A DNA stretch of 64,000 nucleotides from Roseovarius arcticus (GCF_006125015.1 NZ_SZZN01000001.1:1798001-1862000); one strand, 5' to 3'. Counted from the stretch's first letter, positions 36,835 through 46,311 are shown. Program-made: numbers and translations. Notes: a model not told the origin generated them from the letters alone.

Positions 36835-37587
36835 TCAGCCCAGCACGGCCAGCGCCGGAAACGTCTCGAGCAGCCAGAAGGCAAAGGCGGAAAAGCCGCC
36901 CGTCAACATCATGAGGCCAATGGTCCAGAGCAGCAGGCCCATGATTTTCTCGATCCGGTTCATGTGCCGTTTCATCCAGCTCATGAAGCCGGTCAGACGT
37001 GGCAGGAACGCGGCGACAAGGATGAAGGGCACGCCCAGCCCGATGGCATAGACCGCCAGCAATGCTGTGCCGCGTGTGACCGATGCCTCACTTGCCGCCA
37101 GCGACAGGATCGCGCCCAGTTGCGGGCCGATGCAAGGCGTCCAGCCGAATGCGAAGGCAAGGCCGAGGATGTAGGCACCAAACGCGGTGCCGCCACGATC
37201 ACCCGCATCCATGCGCATCTCGCGGTCAAGAAACCCAATGCGGATGATGCCCAAAAAATGCAGGCCGAATATCATGACCAAAATGCCCGCGATACCGCTG
37301 AGCGTGGACTGGTATTGCAAAAACGCCAGACCAAGCGCCGATGCCGCAGCCCCCAAAAGCAAGAAAATCGTCGACAGTCCCATCACAAAGAACAGCGCAG
37401 GCACGACGGCGCTACGGCGATGCGCGCCATTTTTTTCCAGATCCGGTAGGGTCACACCGCTCATATAGGCCAGATAGGGTGGCACAATGGGCAGCACGCA
37501 TGGGCTGAGGAAGGACAGCGTCCCGGCCAGCAGTGCAACGATCATCGCGGGGATAAGGCCCGCGTCCATGATTTCAATTCCGAACAT
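36835..37587 (-). CDS. ccdA: Thiol:disulfide transporter CcdA
   Basis: This 250-residue membrane protein has six helices and moves reducing power from cytoplasmic thioredoxin to periplasmic partners, chiefly for cytochrome c maturation. The two redox cysteines are in the paired motifs LSFLSPCVLPIVPPYLAYM (about residue 30) and GWTPCIGPQLGAIL (about residue 147). It diverges from tusA, with 94 bases between the starts. The gene order around it gives no clear partner. An alternative ATG (MDAGLIP) lies six residues in. Confidence 0.93.
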   Translation of the reverse strand: MFGIEIMDAGLIPAMIVALLAGTLSFLSPCVLPIVPPYLAYMSGVTLPDLEKNGAHRRSAVVPALFFVMGLSTIFLLLGAAASALGLAFLQYQSTLSGIAGILVMIFGLHFLGIIRIGFLDREMRMDAGDRGGTAFGAYILGLAFAFGWTPCIGPQLGAILSLAASEASVTRGTALLAVYAIGLGVPFILVAAFLPRLTGFMSWMKRHMNRIEKIMGLLLWTIGLMMLTGGFSAFAFWLLETFPALAVLG

Positions 37588-37681
37588 AGACTTGCCTTAG
37601 CGCATCGGGTCGGCGCCGTCACGCGGGCCGAAGTCACAAGTTTGTGGACAGCGCGTGCAAGTGGCTGATACGCCTCGCGCC

Positions 37682-37903
37682 ATGGAAGAAATTGACGCCA
37701 TCGGCCTGCTGTGCCCCCTGCCCGTTTTGAAGCTGCGCAAGCGCATGTCGCGCCTCGCGCCGGGCGATCAGTTGCGGCTGATCTGCGACGATCCGGCGGC
37801 GGCGATTGATGTGCCGCATTTCTGCGCTGAGGCGGGGCATGAGTTGCTATCGGCCCAAGTGGATGCCGGGCGCACCGTCTATTTGGTGCGCAAAGGCGGC
37901 TGA
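37682..37903 (+). CDS. tusA: TusA-family sulfur carrier protein
   Basis: This 73-residue protein has the TusA core IDAIGLLCPLPVLKLRKRM, whose Cys carries persulfide sulfur, followed by a beta strand and helix GDQLRLICDD...DVPHFCAEAGHELL. TusA-like proteins pass sulfur to tRNA thiolation, molybdenum cofactor synthesis or sulfur oxidation. ATG 37682 gives a standard length. A GTG at 37655 would add nine residues. No tusBCD genes are nearby. It is followed by a strong terminator shared with rne. Confidence 0.88.
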   Translation: MEEIDAIGLLCPLPVLKLRKRMSRLAPGDQLRLICDDPAAAIDVPHFCAEAGHELLSAQVDAGRTVYLVRKGG

Positions 37904-37958
37904 GCGCATTTTCTCGAAAAATTACCAAACCGCATTCTACCAAAGGCAGCGCTCAAGC

Positions 37959-37995
37959 AAAAAGGGCGCGGCTCATCGCAGGCCACGCCCTTTTT
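37959..37995. terminator. Bidirectional terminator between tusA and rne
   Basis: The perfect 10-bp stem AAAAAGGGCG/CGCCCTTTTT has a 17-base loop. The T run serves tusA on the plus strand, and the A run gives the same for the rne transcript on the minus strand. The genes converge here. Confidence 0.88.
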
Positions 37996-38056
37996 AATGC
38001 TTAGAACCAGGTTGAAAACAGGCGAACCATGCCGCCTGTCCCAATTGGGCGCCTTT

Positions 38057-40900
38057 TTAACGGCCTAGTGACCACCAACCCTTGCGCTTGGGCTTTGACG
38101 CGTCGGCCTCTGCCTCGGCTGGTGGTGTGGGCTCAGGCGCTGGCTTGGCGGCTGCAGTCGGCTCGGGTGCCGATTGCGGCTCGGGCGCGGGAGGCACCGC
38201 AATCTCGGGCGCGATGTCGGCCACTGGCTGCGCAGGTGCAGCGTCGCTCTTGCGAGCGCGCGGCTTGCGGGCCGGTTTTGGCTTGGGCGCGTCCTCGGCG
38301 GCAATATCTTCGGCCGAATCTGCGGCTGGCGCTGTCTCGGGACTTGCTGCTGGCGCGTCGGCATCCACCTTCTTGGCCCGCGGTTTGCGAGTGCGCTTTG
38401 GCTTCGGCGCGTCCTCGGATGCCGGCTGGGCTGTCTGATCTGGCTCGCCGGCAACTTCTGCCGCGTCGACAACTTCTGTCGCGGCGGCTGGTCGGTCGGC
38501 GTCATTGTTATCCGAGGCGGGCTTGCGGCCACGGCTACGCGAACGACGTTTCTTTACTTCGCCGTTATCCGTTGCGTCTGCATGATCGCCGGTTTGCTGG
38601 TTGGCGTTAGCATCGGCGTCGCCATCGCTGCTTTCCCCGTTTTCACCGTTCCCATTCTCGCCGTTGCCATTGCCATTCTCGCCATCTTCACGCGATTTGG
38701 ACGACTTACCCCGACGCCGACGCCGACGGCGCTTCTTCGGCTTGCCGTCCTCGTCCTCGCCATTGCCATTCCCGTTGGCATTGCCGTTCCCGTTACCATT
38801 CTCCGCATCGTTCTGGCTGCGGCTTTGCTGGACGTTCTCATCTTCGGCCTCGTCATCGTCACCGGGCCACTCGTCGGGATCAACTTCCGTCTCGGCGTCG
38901 ATATCATCCATCAGCGAGCTGTCGACAGAAACGACGCGTGCGACTTGCTCGGGCACGGCACGGGTGGCTGTCTTGAACTTTTCCAGTGCAAAATCGGGGC
39001 TGATCAGCGACGGGTCGCCCTCAACCCGTACCGACAGGCCATAACGGACCTCGATCTGCGCGATATGCTCGCGTTTTTGGTTCATCAGGAAGTTCGCGAT
39101 GCCGACGGGTGCGCGCAACAGCACTTCGAGCGAGCGGCCCTTGGTGCCCTCTTCCTCGACCTGGCGCAGGATATTGAGCGCAAGGTTATCGTCGGACCGG
39201 ATCAGCCCTGTGCCGTGGCACGATGGGCAAGGCTGCGTCGTCGCCTCAATCATACCGGGACGCAGGCGCTGGCGCGACATTTCCATCAGGCCAAAGCCCG
39301 AAATGCGGCTGACCTGAATGCGTGCGCGGTCGGTCTTCAGCTTATCCTTCATCCGCTTTTCGACGGCGGCGTTGTTCTTGCGCTCGTCCATGTCGATAAA
39401 GTCGATGACGATCAGACCAGCCAGATCGCGCAGGCGCAACTGGCGCGCCACCTCTTCGGCGGCCTCCAGGTTGGTTTTGGTCGCCGTATCCTCGATCGAG
39501 CCTTCTTTGGTGGCGCGGCCAGAGTTGACGTCAATGGCGACAAGCGCTTCGGTCACGCCTATCACGATATAGCCACCCGATCTTAGCTGAACGGTCGGGT
39601 TGAACATCGAGTTTAGATACGATTCGACTTGGAACCGCGCGAAAAGCGGCATGGTGTCGACGTAATTCTTCACGTTCTTCGCGTGCGACGGCATGATCAT
39701 CTTCATGAAGTCTTTGGCAATCCGATACCCGCGCTCGCCCTCGACCAAAACCTCGTCAATCTCGCGATTATAGAGGTCGCGGATCGAGCGTTTGATCAGG
39801 TCGCCCTCCTCGTAAATCTTGGCGGGCGCGATCGATTTCAGCGTCAGCTCCCGGATCTGCTCCCACATGCGTTGCAGGTACTCGTAGTCGCGCTTGATCT
39901 CGGGCTTGGTCCGCTTGGCGCCGGCAGTACGCACGATCAGGCCCGCGCCCTTTGGCACGGCAATCTCGTTGGCGATTTCCTTTAGCTTCTTGCGGTCGGG
40001 CGCGTTTGTGATCTTGCGGCTGATGCCGCCGCCACGGGCAGTATTGGGCATCAGGACGCAGTAACGCCCGGCCAGCGACAGATACGTGGTTAGCGCCGCG
40101 CCTTTGTTGCCGCGCTCTTCCTTAACGACTTGGACCAGCAGTATCTGGCGGACCTTGACGACTTCTTGGATCTTGTACTTGCGCGGCCGAGGTTTGCGCG
40201 GCGGGCGGATATCCTCTTGGGTGTCTTCGTCCGCGACAACTTCGATGCTGTCGTCCTTGTCAGCGGCGTCGGGGCCGTCATCGTCGCCGTCGTCTTCGGT
40301 CGACTTGGAACGTGTGCGCGTCCGGGTACGGCGCGGTTTGGGCGCATCGTTATCGTCGTCCGTATCAGCACCAGTCTCGCCGCCAGTCTCGTCGCCCTCA
40401 GGCTCTTCCACCGGTGTCTCTGCGACGCGCTCCATAGGGGAACTGCCCTCGTCGTCATTCTCGTCCAGATCGATGGTTTCCATGCCGGACACTTCTGCGC
40501 TGGTCACGGCATCATCAGAATCTGCCTTCGCGGCCCTTGAGCGGCCCCGCCCACCGCGCGAGCGGCCCTTGGGCTTGGCGCGCTCTTCTTCCTCGGCCTC
40601 CTGGGCTTCGGCATACGCGCGCTCTTCTTCCATCAGCGCCTCACGGTCGGCGACGGGAATCTGATAATAATCGGGGTGAATTTCCGAGAACGCGAGGAAA
40701 CCGTGACGGTTTCCACCGTAATCGATGAACGCCGCCTGCAGCGACGGCTCGACGCGCGTTACCTTGGCGAGATAGATATTTCCGGCGAGTTGCCGTCTGT
40801 TTTCGGATTCAAAGTCAAATTCCTCAACCTTGTTTCCGTCGACCACCACAACACGAGTTTCCTCGGCGTGGGTGGCATCGATAAGCATTTTCTTGGCCAT
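38057..40900 (-). CDS. rne: Ribonuclease E
   Basis: This endoribonuclease of about 947 residues sets mRNA decay and rRNA processing and is the scaffold of the degradosome. The N-terminal catalytic half has an S1 domain (AGNIYLAKVTRVEPSLQAAF, split by a large acidic insert), the catalytic-Asp segment AGLIVIDFIDMDE and the Zn-link CPSCHGTG. The C-terminal third is disordered, with Asn-Gly runs, basic patches KPKRTRKPRAKK and KPARKPRARK, and the final GWWSLGR that is typical of alphaproteobacterial RNase E. ATG 40900 (MAKKMLID) is chosen over 40915. It has a long leader. Confidence 0.96.
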   Translation of the reverse strand: MAKKMLIDATHAEETRVVVVDGNKVEEFDFESENRRQLAGNIYLAKVTRVEPSLQAAFIDYGGNRHGFLAFSEIHPDYYQIPVADREALMEEERAYAEAQEAEEEERAKPKGRSRGGRGRSRAAKADSDDAVTSAEVSGMETIDLDENDDEGSSPMERVAETPVEEPEGDETGGETGADTDDDNDAPKPRRTRTRTRSKSTEDDGDDDGPDAADKDDSIEVVADEDTQEDIRPPRKPRPRKYKIQEVVKVRQILLVQVVKEERGNKGAALTTYLSLAGRYCVLMPNTARGGGISRKITNAPDRKKLKEIANEIAVPKGAGLIVRTAGAKRTKPEIKRDYEYLQRMWEQIRELTLKSIAPAKIYEEGDLIKRSIRDLYNREIDEVLVEGERGYRIAKDFMKMIMPSHAKNVKNYVDTMPLFARFQVESYLNSMFNPTVQLRSGGYIVIGVTEALVAIDVNSGRATKEGSIEDTATKTNLEAAEEVARQLRLRDLAGLIVIDFIDMDERKNNAAVEKRMKDKLKTDRARIQVSRISGFGLMEMSRQRLRPGMIEATTQPCPSCHGTGLIRSDDNLALNILRQVEEEGTKGRSLEVLLRAPVGIANFLMNQKREHIAQIEVRYGLSVRVEGDPSLISPDFALEKFKTATRAVPEQVARVVSVDSSLMDDIDAETEVDPDEWPGDDDEAEDENVQQSRSQNDAENGNGNGNANGNGNGEDEDGKPKKRRRRRRRGKSSKSREDGENGNGNGENGNGENGESSDGDADANANQQTGDHADATDNGEVKKRRSRSRGRKPASDNNDADRPAAATEVVDAAEVAGEPDQTAQPASEDAPKPKRTRKPRAKKVDADAPAASPETAPAADSAEDIAAEDAPKPKPARKPRARKSDAAPAQPVADIAPEIAVPPAPEPQSAPEPTAAAKPAPEPTPPAEAEADASKPKRKGWWSLGR

Positions 40901-41126
40901 GTTGTCCGTTCGCATCCGGGCACGCGCGCCCGCCCTGGTGGGGCGGCACGATGCAGGGGATGTCTGATTGTGGCGAAGTCAGGCGCGCTGGCAAGGTGAC
41001 CGCGTGGGCCCCTTGGAGGAGTTTTATCCTGTGTTGCGCGCGTCATCGCGTTGCTTCTCCGGCACCGTGTTCGGGCGCCCATGATATATCCGGTGCGTTC
41101 CAAAAAGGGCGGCCCGGCGTTAAGGC

Positions 41127-41145
41127 GGCCTTTATAAAAAAGGCC
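41127..41145 (-). promoter_or_regulatory. A/T-rich hairpin in the rne leader region
   Basis: A perfect 7-bp stem (GGCCTTT/AAAGGCC) has a 5-base A/T-only loop. On the minus strand the loop side is T-rich. Its role is unknown; it may be a cleavage or pause site. Confidence 0.4.
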
Positions 41146-41339
41146 TGATCGGTCTGCCCGAACGTGCCGGCAGATGTGCCTACACAAGTGTTCGAAACAG
41201 CGAAACTCAAATGAAAGAGCGTATTTTTCAGCGCTCAATCCACACCATCACACTAAAGCGCCGGGGGGAGCGATGACAATGGGCAAAATGCGCCGCGCTG
41301 GAATGGCGGCATCAAAATGGGCGCCAATGGGGTGCGTAT

Positions 41340-41365
41340 CCGGCCCGACTGCATGTCCGGGCCGG
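41340..41365 (-). terminator. GC hairpin just after dctD
   Basis: The 8-bp stem CCGGCCCG/CGGGCCGG has a 10-base loop, 17 bases after the dctD stop. It lacks a T run in the right place, so it may terminate only weakly or just stabilise the 3' end. Confidence 0.4.
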
Positions 41366-41382
41366 GTAAAAAACACTACCGT

Positions 41383-42717
41383 TTAAAGGTAGTCCGACCT
41401 TTGAAGCGTATATTTCGCCATCTTTTCATTTAACGTCCGGCGAGGCAGGCACAATTCGTCCATGACGGCGGCGATACTGCCTTTGTGGCGGCGCATGGTG
41501 TTGTCGATCAGCATCCGCTCGAACGCCTCGACGTATTCCTTTAGCGGTTTGCCTTCGGTTGTCATCACCGGCTGCATGTCCTGATGATCGCTCATCAGCA
41601 GCGAAACGATTGTGCCGGATCCACGCCGCGATTGCAGAACGGCGCGCTCGGCCACGTTAAAGAGCTGGCGCACGTTGCCGGGCCATGGCGCCTGAAGCAA
41701 TTGCGCGGCCTCCTGCGCGCTGACCTGCGGCGCATCGCAGCCGTAATCATCGGCGAACTGGTCAATAAAGCGGGTGAAGAGCGTCAGAATATCCTCGCCG
41801 CGCTGGCGCAGGGGCGGCACGGTGATGCGCAACGACGCAAGGCGATAGAACAGATCGGGGCGCAGTGCGTCCTCTGACGTCTTGCCCTCGTCCTGAAGGT
41901 TGCTGATCGCCACCAGCCGCGTTTCGGGCGGTGTGCCCTCCTCGTTCAGATAGGTAAGCAGACGTGCTTGCAGACTATCCCCCAGCGCCTCGATATCCTC
42001 TAGAACCAGCGTTCCGCCGCGCGCCTCCTCAACGGCCGGCAGACGGCTATCCTCGGGGTTCATCGGGCCAAACAGGCGCTTGGACAGCTGGTCCTGCTCG
42101 AACGCGGCGCACGATACCAAAACGAACTTTTTGCCCGCCCGCGCGCCGACGGCGTGCAGCGCATGAGCGACCAGCGTCTTGCCTGTGCCTGTCTCGCCGT
42201 CGATCAGAACGTGGCCGTCGGCCTGCCCCAGATCTAGGATATCCTCCTTGAGCCGCTCCATCACTGGGCTCGACCCGATGAGCTTTTTCATCAGCTGGCC
42301 GCCATCCGACAGCTCGCGCCGCAAGGCGCGGTTGTCCAACGTCAGGCGGCGGGCGTGGGTCGCCTTTTTGGCCAGCTCGGTCATGCGATCGGGGTTGAAC
42401 GGCTTTTCCAGAAAATCATAGGCGCCGACGCGCATTGCCTCGACCGCCATCGGCACGTCGCCGTGACCGGTGATCATGATGACGGGCAACGTACTGTCAG
42501 CGCCCATCAGCTTTTTCAGAAACTGCATGCCGTCCATGCCGGGCATACGGATGTCGGTAACCACGATGCCGGGATAATCGGCGCCCAGCTTCTTCAGCGC
42601 CTCCTCCGCGCTCGGGAACGTCTCGGTGTCGTAGCCCGACAGGGCCAGCCACTGGCTGATCGACTGGCGCATATCTTTTTCGTCGTCGACGATAGCAATC
42701 TTCATCGCGTTGGCCAT
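41383..42717 (-). CDS. dctD: NtrC-family response regulator, DctD-like, without GAFTGA
   Basis: This 444-residue regulator has a receiver domain with phospho-acceptor Asp55 (VVTDIRMPG) and Lys105, a AAA+ domain with Walker A DGETGTGKT (173-181), and a Fis-type helix-turn-helix at the C-terminus (IAAVMDELCLPRRTLNEKM). The GAFTGA loop that contacts sigma-54 is missing: after KRLFG (213-217) the text is PMNPEDSRLPAVEEARGG, and Walker B reads LVLEDIE instead of LFLDEIG. DctD proteins control C4-dicarboxylate transport. This one may not use sigma-54. It follows dctB by 6 bases, with the GGAG site in the end of dctB. Confidence 0.85.
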   Translation of the reverse strand: MANAMKIAIVDDEKDMRQSISQWLALSGYDTETFPSAEEALKKLGADYPGIVVTDIRMPGMDGMQFLKKLMGADSTLPVIMITGHGDVPMAVEAMRVGAYDFLEKPFNPDRMTELAKKATHARRLTLDNRALRRELSDGGQLMKKLIGSSPVMERLKEDILDLGQADGHVLIDGETGTGKTLVAHALHAVGARAGKKFVLVSCAAFEQDQLSKRLFGPMNPEDSRLPAVEEARGGTLVLEDIEALGDSLQARLLTYLNEEGTPPETRLVAISNLQDEGKTSEDALRPDLFYRLASLRITVPPLRQRGEDILTLFTRFIDQFADDYGCDAPQVSAQEAAQLLQAPWPGNVRQLFNVAERAVLQSRRGSGTIVSLLMSDHQDMQPVMTTEGKPLKEYVEAFERMLIDNTMRRHKGSIAAVMDELCLPRRTLNEKMAKYTLQRSDYL

Positions 42718-42723
42718 TCACTA

Positions 42724-44523
42724 TTACTCCGCTGCACGGGTTTCTTCGTTCAATATAGGGAGGCGCATTTCAAATACAGCACCGCCCGTCGCCGCATCGC
42801 GCGCGGTCAGTCTACCACCGAGGTCGTTTACGATACCCGAAGAAATGGCAAGGCCCAGCCCGACCCCCTCGCCCGCCTGCTTGGTCGAGTGAAATGGCTC
42901 AAACAGCTTGTCGAAATCCTTGAGGCCGGTGCCATTGTCGCGCACCGTCAAAACAGCCATCGTACCGGCCGTCAGAACCAGATCAATCTGAGCCTCGTTC
43001 ACTGTCTGCGTCGCGTCCAGCGCATTGCGTAGCAGATTGATCATCACCTGCTCAATCCGCACCCGATCACCCATTACCATCACAGGCTCGTCAGGTAGCG
43101 TGCGGTTGATCGTAACGCGCCGTTGGCGCAACTGCGGCTCCATCATCGACAGCGACGAGGCGAGCGCATCGCCAATGTTTACAGGCTCGAATGTGTCACC
43201 AGAGTGGCGCGCATAGGATTTCAGCTGCTTGGTTATCGCGCCCATGCGCTCGATCAGGTCGTCGATGCGCTGGAACGATGACAGCGTCTCGTCGGGGCGG
43301 TTGCGCGTCAGCAAAAGGCGCGCGCCGGCGAGGTAGGTTTTCATCGCCGCCAGAGGCTGGTTCAGCTCATGACTTACGGCGGCAGACATCTCGCCCAATG
43401 CCGCTAGTTTTGAGCTCTGCGCGAGGGTCTGTTCGGCCACGGCAAGGTTTTCTTGCACGCGCTCACGCTCGGCGATTTCCCGCTGTAAGCGCAGGTTCAG
43501 TGCGCGAAGCTCTGCCGACTCGCGCTGGAAGAGCGCCATGCGGACCGCCGTCTTGCGGTTGAGAAAGTAGAAGGCCAGCGCCAGCAGAATCGCAAACGCC
43601 ATGATTTCGAGCGCGAGAAAGCCGTTCACCTTTTCGCGGACCGAGTCGAAGGTGGTGAAGTTAGCGATCCGCCAGCCGCGAAACGCCACGCGCCCCTCGA
43701 CGCGCATCACCGCCTCGCCGCCAAGGTAGGCATCAGCCGGCAGTGTCGTCCAGTCCGCGGTGGCTTGAATAGCCCGCTCCAGCGCACTGCTCACCGGCTT
43801 CTCAGATAGCGCTTCGGCCTCGGTCAGGCCGCGCCAGCGCGGCTCGGTCGACAGGATGATGCGCCCTTCGGTGTCTGTGACGACGACGGCATCGGTGATG
43901 CCCGCCCACGCCCGCTCGTACTTGTAGAGATCAACGGCGACCATGATGACGCCAATCAGCGCGCCTTGGCTCTCGACCCGGCGGGAATAGTAGAAATCAA
44001 AGCGCCCGGTTTCGTGCTGGATAAGAGTAAACACCGTGTCCTTGGAGCGCAGAGCGTCCACATAATAAGGCTGCGTGCGGTGAGATTCGCCTATCGTATT
44101 GCGATCAGTCGACGCAACGGTGCGCCCGTCCTTGTCCAGCAGGGTCAGCGATGCGGCACCAATCTCATCAACAAATGAAATCAGGCGCTGCGTTGATTGC
44201 GAATAATTGGCCGAATTCAGCGCCGAAATCAGCGCCGGATCGCGCGCCAGAAGTTGCGGCACGATAGCGTTCTGGCGCAACTCGCTCAGCAGGTTGCCCG
44301 AATAGAGCACCAATCGCAGCTCAGCCCGGTTGCGGGTATTTTGCGTAAACCGGTCGGTCAGCAGCCGGTTGGTCACAAAGACTACGCCCACGGCCATCGC
44401 AGTTAGCACGATCAGCGCCATGCGCACCCGCCAGCTGGTGGTTCCCGCGGCACGCTCGGACGGTGCGCGCCGTGGCTGCGGCGCGGGGGTGGGTCGCGGC
44501 GTGTTGGGGTCGGGCGTGCTCAT
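42724..44523 (-). CDS. dctB: DctB-like sensor histidine kinase
   Basis: This 599-residue membrane kinase has a first helix at about 33-52 and a second at about 309-327. The periplasmic domain between them is of the tandem PAS (PDC) type that binds C4-dicarboxylates in DctB (RTQPYYVDALRSKDTVFTLI is typical). A coiled coil then leads to the HisKA box AAVSHELNQPLAAMKTY and the ATPase boxes LLRNALDATQ, VRDNGTGL and GEGVGLGLAIS. It should sense succinate, fumarate or malate and phosphorylate the DctD-like partner. No dctPQM or dctA transporter gene is next to it in this window. Confidence 0.9.
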   Translation of the reverse strand: MSTPDPNTPRPTPAPQPRRAPSERAAGTTSWRVRMALIVLTAMAVGVVFVTNRLLTDRFTQNTRNRAELRLVLYSGNLLSELRQNAIVPQLLARDPALISALNSANYSQSTQRLISFVDEIGAASLTLLDKDGRTVASTDRNTIGESHRTQPYYVDALRSKDTVFTLIQHETGRFDFYYSRRVESQGALIGVIMVAVDLYKYERAWAGITDAVVVTDTEGRIILSTEPRWRGLTEAEALSEKPVSSALERAIQATADWTTLPADAYLGGEAVMRVEGRVAFRGWRIANFTTFDSVREKVNGFLALEIMAFAILLALAFYFLNRKTAVRMALFQRESAELRALNLRLQREIAERERVQENLAVAEQTLAQSSKLAALGEMSAAVSHELNQPLAAMKTYLAGARLLLTRNRPDETLSSFQRIDDLIERMGAITKQLKSYARHSGDTFEPVNIGDALASSLSMMEPQLRQRRVTINRTLPDEPVMVMGDRVRIEQVMINLLRNALDATQTVNEAQIDLVLTAGTMAVLTVRDNGTGLKDFDKLFEPFHSTKQAGEGVGLGLAISSGIVNDLGGRLTARDAATGGAVFEMRLPILNEETRAAE

Positions 44524-44583
44524 CCGCGCAAACTACGGTGGCGGCGGCACTGCCTCAAGCCCTGATGGGCACGCGGCATGTGT

Positions 44584-45252
44584 TCAGGCGTGTTCTAGCT
44601 GCTTGACGAGGCCGTCGAATATCGCAGCGCCGTCCGTGCCACCGTGGGCCGCCTCTGCCATACGTTCGGGGTGGGGCATCATACCCAGCACCCGGCGGTT
44701 TGGCGACAAGATGCCGGCAATATCGTCCGCCGACCCGTTGGGATTGTCACCATAGCGAAATGCGATGCGATCCTCGGCGGTCAATGCGCGCAGCGTCTCG
44801 GCATCCGCGTGATAATTGCCGTCATGGTGCGCGATTGGCACGGTGATCGTCTGGCCTGCGTCATAGCTGCAGGTAAACGCGCTGTCGGTGGTCACTACAG
44901 TCAGTGGCACAGCGCGGCAGATGTATTTCAGCCCCGCATTGCGCAGCAGCGTGCCGGGCAAAACGCGTGTCTCGGTCAGAATTTGAAACCCATTGCAGAC
45001 GCCCAAGACGTATCCGCCCCGGTCCGCGTGATCTTTGACCGCGCGGCAGATCGGCGAGTTGGCGGCAATCGCGCCGCAGCGCAGATAATCGCCAAACGAG
45101 AACCCGCCGGGTACACCGATCAGATCGACGCCGTCCGGCATCGCGGTATCCTTGTGCCAGACCATGCTGACGCGGGCGCCTGCCCGCTCCAGCGCCACGG
45201 CCAGATCCCGATCACAGTTTGAACCGGGGAATACGACAACAGCAGCGTGCAT
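44584..45252 (-). CDS. purQ: Phosphoribosylformylglycinamidine synthase, glutaminase subunit
   Basis: This 222-residue class I glutamine amidotransferase supplies ammonia to PurL in the fourth step of purine synthesis. The nucleophile Cys is in [13 protein letters not shown], and the His/Glu of the triad are in MMPHPERM. The start is fixed by a TGATG junction: the purS stop overlaps the purQ ATG by one base. PurL is not in the window. Confidence 0.96.
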   Translation of the reverse strand: MHAAVVVFPGSNCDRDLAVALERAGARVSMVWHKDTAMPDGVDLIGVPGGFSFGDYLRCGAIAANSPICRAVKDHADRGGYVLGVCNGFQILTETRVLPGTLLRNAGLKYICRAVPLTVVTTDSAFTCSYDAGQTITVPIAHHDGNYHADAETLRALTAEDRIAFRYGDNPNGSADDIAGILSPNRRVLGMMPHPERMAEAAHGGTDGAAIFDGLVKQLEHA

Positions 45253-45482
45253 CAGAGGATCTCCACACGGTAGCTTTCGATTACGGTATTGGCCAACAGG
45301 CGCTCGCACATGTCCTTGATCGTGGCCTCATCGGTGCCGTCCTTTAGGTCCAGTTCAATCACCTTGCCCTGGCGCACGGAATTAACACCGTCAAAACCCA
45401 GCGAGCCGAGCGCATGGCGCACAGCCTCGCCCTGCGGGTCGAGAACGCCGGTTTTAAGCATGATGTGAACGCGGGCTTTCAT
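45252..45482 (-). CDS. purS: Phosphoribosylformylglycinamidine synthase, PurS subunit
   Basis: This 76-residue PurS joins PurQ and PurL into the small-subunit type FGAM synthase. Typical sequence is [20 protein letters not shown] and [19 protein letters not shown] 45482 (MKARVH) has GAAGGA about 8 bases ahead; an ATG three codons upstream has no such site. It lies between purC and purQ in one operon. Confidence 0.94.
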   Translation of the reverse strand: MKARVHIMLKTGVLDPQGEAVRHALGSLGFDGVNSVRQGKVIELDLKDGTDEATIKDMCERLLANTVIESYRVEIL

Positions 45483-45513
45483 CGGCGCCATCCTTCGGTC
45501 TAGTGGTGCAAAA

Positions 45514-46275
45514 TCAGTTAATCAGTGTGGGCCGCGCCATTGGCGTCGCGCCCTTGGGCAGCACGCCCAGACGCTTTGCGACCTCGGTATAGGCGTCCGT
45601 CAGACTGCCCAGATCGCGGCGGAACACGTCTTTGTCCAGCTTTTGACCCGTCTCGATATCCCAAAGGCGGCAACTATCAGGGCTGATCTCGTCTGCGACG
45701 ATCAGGCGTTGGAAATCGCCGTCATAAACGCGGCCAATCTCAATCTTGAAGTCGATGAGCTTGATCCCGACGCCGTACATGACGCCAGCGAGGAAATCGT
45801 TCACGCGCAAAGCCAGCGACAGCATGTCGTCCAGATCCTGCTGTGACGCCCAGCCGAACGCGGCGATATGCTCCTCTGTTACCAGCGGATCGCCTAGCTT
45901 GTCATCCTTGAGGCAATACTCGACGATGGGGCGCGGCAATTGAACGCCCTCCTCCATTCCCAAACGCTTGGCCATGGACCCGGCGGCATAGTTGCGCACG
46001 ATCACTTCCAGTGGAATGATCTCGACCTGGCGGCATAGTTGCTCGCGCATGTTCAGGCGTTTCAGGAAATGCGTCGGCACGCCGATGTTGGCGAGGCCGA
46101 CCATGAAATACTCGGACAGGATGTTGTTCAGCACACCCTTGCCTTCGATCACGGCCTTTTTTTCGGCGTTAAAGGCGGTGGCGTCGTCCTTGAAATACTG
46201 GACAATCGTTCCCGGCTCGGGGCCCTCATAGAGGGTCTTGGCCTTGCCTTCATAGATCTTCTTGCGACGTGCCAT
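45514..46275 (-). CDS. purC: SAICAR synthetase
   Basis: This 253-residue phosphoribosylaminoimidazole-succinocarboxamide synthase joins aspartate to CAIR in purine synthesis. Motifs are [19 protein letters not shown] at the N-terminus, [20 protein letters not shown], and [10 protein letters not shown]...[19 protein letters not shown] 46275 gives the standard length. The ribosome site is weak, and a perfect 16-base palindrome lies 21 bases upstream. It is the first gene of the purC-purS-purQ operon and diverges from the ATP synthase zeta subunit. Confidence 0.96.
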   Translation of the reverse strand: MARRKKIYEGKAKTLYEGPEPGTIVQYFKDDATAFNAEKKAVIEGKGVLNNILSEYFMVGLANIGVPTHFLKRLNMREQLCRQVEIIPLEVIVRNYAAGSMAKRLGMEEGVQLPRPIVEYCLKDDKLGDPLVTEEHIAAFGWASQQDLDDMLSLALRVNDFLAGVMYGVGIKLIDFKIEIGRVYDGDFQRLIVADEISPDSCRLWDIETGQKLDKDVFRRDLGSLTDAYTEVAKRLGVLPKGATPMARPTLIN

Positions 46276-46295
46276 AATATCACTGCCTTTGCCTA

Positions 46296-46311
46296 TGGGA
46301 ATGCATTCCCA
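46296..46311. promoter_or_regulatory. Perfect 16-base palindrome upstream of purC
   Basis: TGGGAATGCATTCCCA is identical to its reverse complement. It lies 21 bases ahead of the purC start in the shared region with the divergent DUF1476 gene. It has the form of an operator for a dimeric regulator. The regulator is unknown. Confidence 0.5.

Larger units (their letters stand above)
40901..41382 (-). other. Long leader/promoter region of rne
   Basis: This stretch of 482 bases between dctD and rne has no convincing gene. It must hold the rne promoter and untranslated leader. It includes a small perfect hairpin (41127-41145) and a GC-rich hairpin near dctD (41340-41365). In enterobacteria the rne leader mediates self-control by RNase E. 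The same in this organism is only a suggestion. Confidence 0.5.

Noticed and set aside
38174..39586. A 470-codon open frame antisense to rne
   Set aside because: It mirrors the repetitive C-terminal coding part of rne; no family features and no ribosome site.
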